From: Syntrophomonadaceae bacterium
GTDB lineage: Bacteria > Bacillota > Syntrophomonadia > Syntrophomonadales > Syntrophomonadaceae
DNA: 41,444 nt
NCBI GenBank assembly: GCA_012515055.1
Contig: JAAYZA010000144.1
Span: 1 to 41,444, forward strand
Reading direction: 5' to 3'
Position 1 is the first letter of the stretch; each line of letters begins with the position of its first letter. Under the pieces are notes generated by a model. The model was not told where the DNA came from and searched no databases. It saw only the letters and a program-made list of their open reading frames with translations. Below are positions 35,849 to 41,444 of this stretch, one piece after another. The position numbers were made by a program, and so were the translations under genes.

Positions 35849-35885
35849 AAAACGGAACATAAGCCCCCTGGCCAGTTCCGTTTTT
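35848..35885. terminator. Bidirectional terminator between convergent genes
   Basis: AAAAACGGAAC (35848-35858) pairs with GTTCCGTTTTT (35875-35885) around a 16-nt loop. There are A-runs on the left and T-runs on the right, so it works for the P-type ATPase gene on the plus strand and for the AIR-synthase-like gene on the minus strand. Confidence 0.85.
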
Positions 35886-35916
35886 AATCAATGATTCTTC
35901 TGGCAGCCTGGTGCTG

Positions 35917-37020
35917 CTACTTGCTCAATTCCGCCAGGATCTCGGGTGAGGGGTGATTGGGAATCACTGCAATCACTTCATCACCATAGGTGAAAACTTC
36001 TTCATCAGCAGCAGTTATTTCGCCGATCAGGGCCACTGCCGCCCCCTTGCTCCGGGCCGCTGCCAGCACTGCTTCAACATCTTCCGGGGCTACCTGCAGG
36101 AGCATCCGGGCCTGGGTCTCGCAAATAAAGACCTCTTCCGGCATGATATCATCCACTCTGACCGGTACTCGGGCCAGATCCACCCGGGCACCAAAGCCGC
36201 CGAAACGAGCTGATTCACAAACCGCTGCACCAATCCCCGCTGCGCCCAGATCGGAACATGCTTTTATTTTACCGGTGGCAAATGCCGCCAGAGAAGCTTC
36301 CATGGTTACTCTCTCTTCAGCAAATAAAGCCCGGGCCGGATACAGATTGGGGACCAATCCCGCTCTATAAAGAGTGTCATTACCGTCATTGCCGGTTTCC
36401 CCTATTATTATTATCTGATCCCCGGCGGATTTGGCCGGTTTAGTCAGAGGTTTTTCCGTAACCAGCTGGCCGGTCACCGATACTACCATGGCTGGTACAA
36501 TATCACTGAAGGAAGTAGAAAAGCCGCCGCCGGCGATGAAAACTCCCATGCTTTCACACATATCAGCAATGCCCTTGAGCATCAGGTTGATCCTCTCCTG
36601 ACTGGTCATGGTAACACAGCTGCCGCAGGTACATACGCCCTCAAAGCCGCAGGGACCAACCAGAACCTCTTCTTCCGGAGGACGGGTCCCGATAAAATCC
36701 AGTGCATAAATGGGCCGGGCACCCATTGCTACAACATCGCGCATGGCACCACCCGCTCCGGTTGCTGCACTGTCATAAGGACGGGGTACACAGGGAGAAC
36801 AATGGCTCTCCATTTTACCTACTACCAGACAACCTGTGCCCGGCAGTTTAACAACAGCAGCATCATCATTGGCATCCGGTCCCACCAGTAATGCCCCCGG
36901 CCAGGTTTCATCCACTTTTTGATTAAGCCTTTTAAACATGCCAAAATCAATAGCCTTGTCTGCATTGTGATGCAGATGAACAAAAAGTGCATGGATAAGA
37001 GCTTGCTCAATACGATTCAT
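35917..37020 (-). CDS. AIR synthase-related protein (PurM/PurL-like)
   Basis: 367-aa protein of the PurM-like ATP-binding superfamily (PurM, PurL, SelD, HypE, ThiL). The N-terminal part GKMESHCSPCVPRPYDSAATGAGGA is closest to PurL, whose motif is ESHNHP; here HNHP is replaced by HCSP. DVVAMGARPIYALDF and the C-terminal CSDLGAAGIGAAVCESA also fit PurL halves. GPCGFEGVCTCGSC is an unusual cluster of four cysteines. It cannot be the full PurL (no N-terminal or amidotransferase domains). AAGGAGGAT precedes the start. It is divergent from the selenoprotein gene at 37175. The function is unknown. Confidence 0.75.
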   Translation of the reverse strand: MNRIEQALIHALFVHLHHNADKAIDFGMFKRLNQKVDETWPGALLVGPDANDDAAVVKLPGTGCLVVGKMESHCSPCVPRPYDSAATGAGGAMRDVVAMGARPIYALDFIGTRPPEEEVLVGPCGFEGVCTCGSCVTMTSQERINLMLKGIADMCESMGVFIAGGGFSTSFSDIVPAMVVSVTGQLVTEKPLTKPAKSAGDQIIIIGETGNDGNDTLYRAGLVPNLYPARALFAEERVTMEASLAAFATGKIKACSDLGAAGIGAAVCESARFGGFGARVDLARVPVRVDDIMPEEVFICETQARMLLQVAPEDVEAVLAAARSKGAAVALIGEITAADEEVFTYGDEVIAVIPNHPSPEILAELSK

Positions 37021-37104
37021 AAATATCCTCCTTCAGTTGTGTTAGGCTCAATATACACTGTCCCACCAAGAATTCTAACATAATTTATTTAAATTACCCA
37101 CTTG

Positions 37105-37135
37105 CTGACAGTTTTATTGTTATATTGTTTATAAT
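37105..37135 (+). promoter_or_regulatory. Candidate promoter of the selenoprotein gene
   Basis: A perfect TATAAT (37130-37135) has CTGACA (37105-37110) as -35 but with a long 19-bp spacer. The start codon is 40 nt downstream. The -10 looks good and the -35 is less sure. Confidence 0.4.
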
Positions 37136-37174
37136 TATAACCATAAGTAATTAATTTTAAATGGGGTGATGATA

Positions 37175-37534
37175 ATGGCAGCAAAATTTGAGTTTTATTG
37201 TGTTACTTCCTGAAGCACCTGCCGCAAAGCGCAAGCGTGGCTTGTGGACAATAAAATAGACTTTGACTATCATGATTTGCTCAAATCCCCTCCGGCACAT
37301 GATGAGCTGAACAAACTGGCGGCCATCGGAAAAGGGTCTTTGAAAGATCTTATCAATCCCAGAAGCCAGGTGTTTAAAAAAATGGATATTGATCTGGGGG
37401 CCATAGATGAAAAGAATCTGGTTGATTTGATTCAGGCCAACCCCAGAATATTGATTCGTCCGCTGTTAACGGATGGAAAAGAATTATTACTGGGCTTCAA
37501 AGAAGGTGATTATCGGGATTTGTTTCAGGCCTGA
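37175..37534 (+). CDS. ArsC/Spx-family selenoprotein (in-frame UGA = Sec13)
   Basis: Read through one in-frame TGA at 37211-37213, this gives a complete 119-aa ArsC/Spx-like thioredoxin-fold protein. The N-terminal part is FYCVTSUSTCRKAQAWL: Sec13 stands exactly where the family has the first active-site Cys of CxxC (usually CSTCRKA), and Cys16 and Arg17 follow. RPLLTDGKELLLGFKEGDY is the family's C-terminal signature. The start ATG 37175 has GGGGTG 7 nt upstream. Without readthrough the 12-residue upstream part would be orphaned. A thiol-disulfide or arsenate-type redox role is likely. The actual substrate is unknown. Confidence 0.88.
37216..37246 (+). promoter_or_regulatory. SECIS-like hairpin for Sec insertion
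   Basis: It starts 2 nt after the UGA, inside the coding region as bacterial SECIS elements do. CAC (37216-37218) pairs with GTG (37244-37246), GCCGC (37221-37225) with GTGGC (37237-37241, one G-U), and GC with GC around a GCAA tetraloop (37231-37234), with an AAA bulge. The apical loop lies 17 nt after the UGA, within the usual bacterial range. Folding was done by eye. Confidence 0.65.
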
Positions 37535-37632
37535 CAGTTAGGTTCCGGCGAATCCGGCTTTAAACCCGGGGCAAAAAAGGATATCATTGATTTAGCAATT
37601 GTGGAATGTTTTAGAAAAAGGGGGATGCATAG

Positions 37633-38424
37633 ATGAGTAAAGAAAAAAAGATTGATGTGCAAAAAGAAGGTCATGTTTTATTGATTGGATTCGACCGGGC
37701 TGAGAAAAGAAATGCTTTTGATGTGGATATGTACTGGGACATAGCTCATGCTTACGGCCGTTTAAATGATGATCCCGATCTGCGCTGCGGCTTGCTGTAT
37801 GCTAAAGGGGATCATTTTTCTTCCGGACTGGACCTGGTGCAATGGGCACCTTTTTTTGCCGAGGGAAAAATGCCGGATATGCCCGAAGGAGTAATTGACC
37901 CCTTCGGTCTGGATGAGGACAGGCGTCTGATGAAACCATTGGTAATGGCCATTCAGGGTATTACCTACACCTTTGCTTTTGAAATGCTGCTGACATCAGA
38001 TATCAGGGTTGCAGCCTCAGATCTGCGCCTGGGCCAGATAGAAGTAAAAAGAGGGATTTATCCCGTGGGCGGTGCTACGGTAAGAATGTTCGAAGAAATC
38101 GGCTGGGGCAATGCCATGCGTTATATTTTGACCGGCGATGAAATGAGCGCAGATGAAGCTTACCGTTTGGGCCTTGTCCAGGCCGTTACCGAACCGGGCC
38201 AGCAATTCGACAAAGCTTTGGAACTGGCAGTTAAAGTATCCAAACAGGCACCTCTGGCAGTCCAGGCTGCTTTGAAATCAGCCCGTATTGCCAGGGTCCA
38301 GGGGACCAAAACGGCACTGGCCAGATTGCTGCCTGATTTGATGCCCATTATGACCAGTCAGGATGCGGCTGAAGGTGTTCAGGCCTTTATAGAACGGCGG
38401 GAGGCTAATTTTAAAGGCTGTTAA
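37633..38424 (+). CDS. Enoyl-CoA hydratase/isomerase (crotonase) family protein
   Basis: 263-aa crotonase-fold enzyme acting on acyl-CoA. The first oxyanion-hole segment is DHFSSGLDL. The second, usually G-x-A-x-GGG, is here GITYTFAFEMLLTSDIRVA, without the glycine triplet. LGQIEVKRGIYPVGGATVRM is the region of the catalytic acids, and LTGDEMSADEAYRLGLVQAV is a typical family segment. The exact reaction (hydratase, isomerase or other) cannot be stated. AAAAAGGGGGATG-type ribosome site precedes the ATG by about 8 nt. It follows the selenoprotein gene by 98 nt and ends at a clear terminator. Confidence 0.85.
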   Translation: MSKEKKIDVQKEGHVLLIGFDRAEKRNAFDVDMYWDIAHAYGRLNDDPDLRCGLLYAKGDHFSSGLDLVQWAPFFAEGKMPDMPEGVIDPFGLDEDRRLMKPLVMAIQGITYTFAFEMLLTSDIRVAASDLRLGQIEVKRGIYPVGGATVRMFEEIGWGNAMRYILTGDEMSADEAYRLGLVQAVTEPGQQFDKALELAVKVSKQAPLAVQAALKSARIARVQGTKTALARLLPDLMPIMTSQDAAEGVQAFIERREANFKGC

Positions 38425-38442
38425 ATTATTTTGGTTTTCTCC

Positions 38443-38468
38443 GGGCAGGGACGATCCCCTGCCCTTTT
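38443..38468 (+). terminator. Rho-independent terminator after the crotonase gene
   Basis: GGGCAGGG (38443-38450) pairs with CCCTGCCC (38457-38464) around ACGATC, followed by TTTTCATTTTC. It lies 19 nt after the stop codon. Confidence 0.85.
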
Positions 38469-38560
38469 CATTTTCATTTGCAAAATTATATGCGATAATG
38501 ATTTTTGTTATAAATGGGGACTTAGCTTAATTCAATTACTTTTAGCAGGGAGAATATTCT

Positions 38561-39460
38561 TTGAACAGAAACCACCCTCAAATCTCCGGAATACTGATGG
38601 CTGTCGGTGCTTATTTTTTATGGGGGATCCTGCCGCTGTACTGGAAACTGCTGCAAGGGGTTAATCCCATGGAGATACTGGCACACCGTATAATCTGGTG
38701 CCTGGTTTTCTTGTTGATGATCGTGATTTTATCCAGGAACATTAAAAGCGCTGTCAACGAGGCGATCCGTATAGCCGGTTACCCCGCCAAAACAATCGGA
38801 GTCGTTTTGGCTGCTGTAATCCTTACAATAAACTGGTACAGCTATATCTGGGCAGTGAATAACAATCAAGTGATACAGGCCAGCCTGGGCTATTATATCA
38901 ACCCCTTGATAAGCGTCCTCCTGGGAGTCATTGTACTGAAAGAAAAACTTTCCCGGGGGCAGCGGGCGGCCTGCCTCCTGGCTTTCTGCGGAGTATTAAT
39001 ATTAACTGTAAATCATGGTACATTGCCCTGGATCGCATTGGTACTGGCGGTGAGTTTTGCTCTTTATGGCCTGATCAAAAAGACGGTAAATATCGATGCT
39101 GTTACTGGACTGATCCTGGAAAGCAGTATAATGTCATTATTTTCGCTGTTTTATTTATGGCATTTACACAGCAGCAGCACGGGAGCATTTGGCAATAGCG
39201 GGCTCTTAATTACCATTTTGCTCGTTGGCGCAGGTATTGTTACTTCCATTCCTTTGCTGCTCTATTCCCGGGCCGTAAATCACCTGCCCCTGTCCATGCT
39301 GGGTTTTTTGCAGTACATTAACCCCACCATCAGCCTTCTCCTGGGTATATTTATTTTTCGCGAGACCTTTTCCGCCATTCACCTGGCAGCTTTTGCCGTG
39401 ATCTGGGTCGGCTTGCTCCTCTATTCATTCTCCAATGGAAAAAACACTGCCACACTTTAA
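38561..39460 (+). CDS. rarD: RarD-family permease (EamA/DMT superfamily)
   Basis: 299-aa membrane protein with about ten helices. The N-terminal segment GILMAVGAYFLWGILPLYWK and MEILAHRIIWCLVFL are characteristic of RarD. INWYSYIWAVNNNQVIQASL and GYYINPLISVLLGVIVL are conserved EamA regions, repeated as LQYINPTISLLLGIFIF in the second half. The substrate is not known for RarD. Related transporters export metabolites or amino acids. TTG 38561 follows GGGAG by 9 nt and gives the usual length. The gene appears to stand alone. Confidence 0.9.
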   Translation: MNRNHPQISGILMAVGAYFLWGILPLYWKLLQGVNPMEILAHRIIWCLVFLLMIVILSRNIKSAVNEAIRIAGYPAKTIGVVLAAVILTINWYSYIWAVNNNQVIQASLGYYINPLISVLLGVIVLKEKLSRGQRAACLLAFCGVLILTVNHGTLPWIALVLAVSFALYGLIKKTVNIDAVTGLILESSIMSLFSLFYLWHLHSSSTGAFGNSGLLITILLVGAGIVTSIPLLLYSRAVNHLPLSMLGFLQYINPTISLLLGIFIFRETFSAIHLAAFAVIWVGLLLYSFSNGKNTATL

Positions 39461-39691
39461 AATCTCTTCCTTTTAAATCTAATTTCTTTTTATCAGCCAA
39501 TCAATATTTTTTGTCAGTTAAGCCTGCCATTAGTGTTTTCACATTAAAATACCGGATTTAATTCTTATTTCAACGCTGACATTTCCTCCCTATTAATCAT
39601 TGCAAACATTTCTATGCAATTAATTTGCCAGCTTATAACATTTCTAAAAAGTTCCCCCTGGTAATATTTACATCTCCACTGCTTTTACTGC

Positions 39692-39719
39692 ATGACAGAT
39701 CTGGCAAATTGCCTATAAT
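39692..39719 (+). promoter_or_regulatory. Promoter of the secreted peptidase gene
   Basis: -35 ATGACA (39692-39697), a 16-bp spacer and -10 TATAAT (39714-39719). Transcription would start near 39726, giving a leader of about 157 nt. The leader carries an inverted repeat, CTGGTA (39771-39776) with TACCAG (39782-39787). The rest of the 39461-39882 gap is AT-rich with nothing else I can name. Confidence 0.55.
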
Positions 39720-39814
39720 ATGGCTCTTCCCCTGTTATTTAATGCTATTTAAGTCGTAGTCAGGATTATTCTGGTACCATTTACCAGCGGAAACTACAAG
39801 GAAGAAGGAGGATT

Positions 39815-39835
39815 ATGTCGTATTATGGTTATTAA
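39815..39835 (+). other. Possible leader minigene MSYYGY
   Basis: AGAAGGAGGATT, one of the best ribosome sites in the window, is followed by ATG and only six codons (MSYYGY) before TAA. It lies 47 nt before the secreted peptidase gene, inside its predicted leader. It could be a leader peptide, a remnant of a small Gly/Tyr-rich spore protein such as YjcZ types, or chance. Confidence 0.3.
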
Positions 39836-39882
39836 TTACTTTTTTACTATATTAACTTAAAGAAAGAGAGGAATGTAATTAA

Positions 39883-40662
39883 ATGAAAAAAGTAAGAACC
39901 AATACATATTCTATCTTCGTTTCCTTTTTGGCAGCTGTAATGATCTTAACAGGATTATTTGCCAGCCCTGCTCAGGCCGAGGCTGCTTCCGCAACCCGGC
40001 AAAAAATCACTCTGGCCAGTGGTTATGTCAGTGCAACTGAACTGTATATTATTGATTCCGGTAAGCCCGGGCCGGTGGTTATGATCGTTGGCGGTGTGCA
40101 TGGAAATGAAAAAGCCGGATACCAGGCTGCCGGAAAATATTCCAATCTGCAGATTAAAAAAGGCAAATTACTGGTTTTACCCCAGGCCAATAAGCGGGCA
40201 GTGAATGCCAACCGAAGGGCTGCCGTCGGCGGAAGTGACCTTAACCGTTCCTTCCCCCAGAGCAGCAAGGGAAATGCCAGCACTAACATTGCCCGGGATA
40301 TATATAAAACGGTAAAGGATAATAAAGTTGACTGGCTGATGGATATGCATGAAGGATTTGATTACTATAAAAACCCCAAAACAAGTTCAGTGGGACAAAC
40401 CCTGATATATTATCCCTCCACAGCCATGACTCCAATGGCCCGGCAAATTGTCAATAATTTAAACAAAAAAATCACTAAATCAAATCAGAAATTCACTTTG
40501 CTAAAATACCCGGTTAAAGGCAGTCTGACCCGCAGCAGCGCCCAGTTTTTAAAAGTAAATGCCTTTATTTTCGAAACATCCCAGAAACAAACCTTGAAAA
40601 CCAGAGTCAATCAACAATGCCAGGCTGCTGATACATTATTAAAACAATTGGGCATGATATGA
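39883..40662 (+). CDS. Secreted M14/AstE-like zinc peptidase or deacylase
   Basis: 259-aa exported protein with a signal peptide (FLAAVMILTGLFASPAQA, cleaved near Ala32-Ala34). The zinc motif is GGVHGNEKAG (His73, Glu76), and the third ligand is His156 in LMDMHEGFDYY. NANRRAAVGGSDLNRSFPQ corresponds to the substrate-carboxylate-binding Asn-Arg of the M14/succinylglutamate desuccinylase group. FIFETSQK holds the likely catalytic Glu. It probably cleaves an amide bond outside the cytoplasm, such as in cell-wall peptides, but the substrate is not shown. The start follows AGAGAGGAATG. It is the only gene behind its promoter and is convergent with the HtrA-like gene. Confidence 0.85.
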   Translation: MKKVRTNTYSIFVSFLAAVMILTGLFASPAQAEAASATRQKITLASGYVSATELYIIDSGKPGPVVMIVGGVHGNEKAGYQAAGKYSNLQIKKGKLLVLPQANKRAVNANRRAAVGGSDLNRSFPQSSKGNASTNIARDIYKTVKDNKVDWLMDMHEGFDYYKNPKTSSVGQTLIYYPSTAMTPMARQIVNNLNKKITKSNQKFTLLKYPVKGSLTRSSAQFLKVNAFIFETSQKQTLKTRVNQQCQAADTLLKQLGMI

Positions 40663-40669
40663 AATCAGT

Positions 40670-40695
40670 ACAGCCAGCCTTAAGGGGCTGGCTGT
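40670..40695. terminator. Hairpin between the convergent peptidase and protease genes
   Basis: ACAGCCAGCC (40670-40679) pairs with GGCTGGCTGT (40686-40695) over 10 bp. The right arm lies in the last codons of the minus-strand protease. No good T-run follows on either strand, so termination here is possible but not clear. Confidence 0.45.
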
Positions 40696-41444
40696 GATTC
40701 TGACAATAATTCTGCTATCTCAGCGAAAAACTGCTGCAGGGGTATTGCCAGGGCGCGATATTCAATTTGCTCATCAGTAGTCAGATCCCGATGGGCGAAT
40801 ATGATCCCTAAAACCTTCCCCTCGGGGTTTAAAACCGGACTGCCGCTATTGCCTTTTTTTATGGGGGCGTTGATTTCAAAAATCGTATAATCATTGTATT
40901 TGTAAAAACCGCCAATGCTGCCCTGAACCGCAATTTGTCTGTAACCCAGGGGATCACCAATAATTGTTAGAGTCTGGTCACTGGCCTCCAGATGACTTTC
41001 CAGCTGCAGACAGGGGAGTTCCTGCTCATCCAATTGGATAACTGCTATATCAGCATCAGAAATCTGTGTATAATGATCCTTGTAAAAGGAGCGGCCATCG
41101 GAAAAAGTGATCTTAATGCTGCTGGCATCCTGGACAACATGGTGATTGGTCAGGATGACTCCCGCCGGGGCGATATTAAAACCGGTGCCTTTTTTACCGG
41201 CAAATCCTTTATCCCCTTTAACTTCAATGGAAACTATTGCTGGTTTACTCACCTGGACGATCTCTTCTTCCTGCAAATGTTTATTCTGGGCCAGAAAACT
41301 CAAATCACTGAAAAGTATTCCCAGCTGCGGAAAAGACCAGATTATAAAGGAAACCAGTATCAGTAGAGCAACAATGGATAAAAGGGCTCTGCGCAAAAGG
41401 GGTGAGCGATATTCTATTTTTTCATCGACTGAATCCCAGTCAAA
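40680..41444 (-). CDS. HtrA/DegP-like trypsin-type serine protease, 5' end beyond window
   Basis: Membrane-anchored S1C-type protease without a PDZ domain in the part seen. The catalytic triad is His in LTNHHVV, Asp in DADIAVIQL and Ser in GNSGSPVL. A hydrophobic anchor (LLSIVALLILVSFIIW) precedes it, so the protease domain would be outside the cell. The reading frame stays open upstream of the TTG at 41396 to the window edge, with coding-like sequence (FDWDSVDEKIEYRSPLLRR) and no ribosome site at that TTG. So I treat the gene as partial, with a short cytoplasmic N-terminus and its start off the edge. It ends right beside the secreted peptidase gene. Confidence 0.88.
   Translation of the reverse strand, partial: FDWDSVDEKIEYRSPLLRRALLSIVALLILVSFIIWSFPQLGILFSDLSFLAQNKHLQEEEIVQVSKPAIVSIEVKGDKGFAGKKGTGFNIAPAGVILTNHHVVQDASSIKITFSDGRSFYKDHYTQISDADIAVIQLDEQELPCLQLESHLEASDQTLTIIGDPLGYRQIAVQGSIGGFYKYNDYTIFEINAPIKKGNSGSPVLNPEGKVLGIIFAHRDLTTDEQIEYRALAIPLQQFFAEIAELLSESQPAP

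Noticed and set aside
37244-37534. Short ORF starting inside the ArsC-like gene
   Set aside because: It lacks the active site and has no ribosome site. The selenocysteine reading from 37175 explains the full domain.
38431-38664. 77-aa ORF between the crotonase and rarD genes
   Set aside because: It runs through a clear terminator and into rarD in another frame.
39700-39715. Sigma54 promoter at CTGGCAAATTGCC
   Set aside because: The spacing between GG and GC is too short for a -24/-12 element. It overlaps a good sigma-A promoter.

Overview
The window looks like chromosomal DNA from an anaerobic, spore-forming, low-to-mid GC member of the Clostridia, of a Syntrophomonadaceae or Peptococcaceae type. 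The grounds are strong AGGAGG-type ribosome sites, several TTG/GTG starts, YheC/YheD-type spore-associated ATP-grasp genes, an 11-subunit complex I lacking NuoEFG, 3-hydroxyacyl-CoA dehydrogenase and crotonase genes, and a UGA-containing selenoprotein gene. The genus is not resolved. No phage, transposon, CRISPR array or rRNA was seen.

Layout: (1) 1-1230, tRNA-Trp and ddl (peptidoglycan). (2) 1250-3830, a minus-strand SsuABC/TauABC-like ABC transporter. (3) 3868-13980, nuoABCDHIJKLMN, preceded by a Rex-like palindrome and closed by a hairpin. (4) 14019-18408, a large UPF0182 membrane protein, a metallo-beta-lactamase-fold hydrolase and an SGNH hydrolase. (5) 18398-19893, minus-strand PP-loop ATPase and DUF523 genes. 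(6) 20008-22702, two tandem YheC/YheD-like ATP-grasp genes. (7) 22807-28479, phosphofructokinase, a CBS-PAS-sigma54 activator, 3-hydroxyacyl-CoA dehydrogenase (apparent ATT start), a membrane PH-like protein and a divergent YchF paralogue. (8) 28613-31446, a third YheC/YheD-like gene translationally coupled to a phiEco32-type amidoligase. (9) 31463-33235, a YlxP-like DUF503 gene, a LysR HTH-only protein and about 1 kb without a clear gene that holds a possible orphan transcript. (10) 33236-35885, a SERCA-type P-type ATPase. (11) 35917-38424, a PurL-like AIR-synthase protein, divergent from a selenocysteine-containing ArsC/Spx-like protein, then a crotonase. (12) 38561 to the end, RarD, a secreted M14/AstE-like peptidase, and an HtrA-like protease cut by the window edge.

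How the genes work together: the Nuo complex probably accepts electrons from ferredoxin or another low-potential donor, because no NADH-input module is present. It would pass them to menaquinone and pump ions. A Rex-type site would tie its expression to the NADH/NAD ratio. The pfk / CBS-sigma54 activator / hbd block suggests energy-charge control of carbon flow. The four ligase-type genes (three ATP-grasp, one amidoligase) in two operons form a plausible spore-surface peptide-ligation system and are the best candidate for undescribed biology. The clearest single unusual gene is the ArsC/Spx-like protein with in-frame UGA at its active-site cysteine, followed by a good SECIS-like hairpin.
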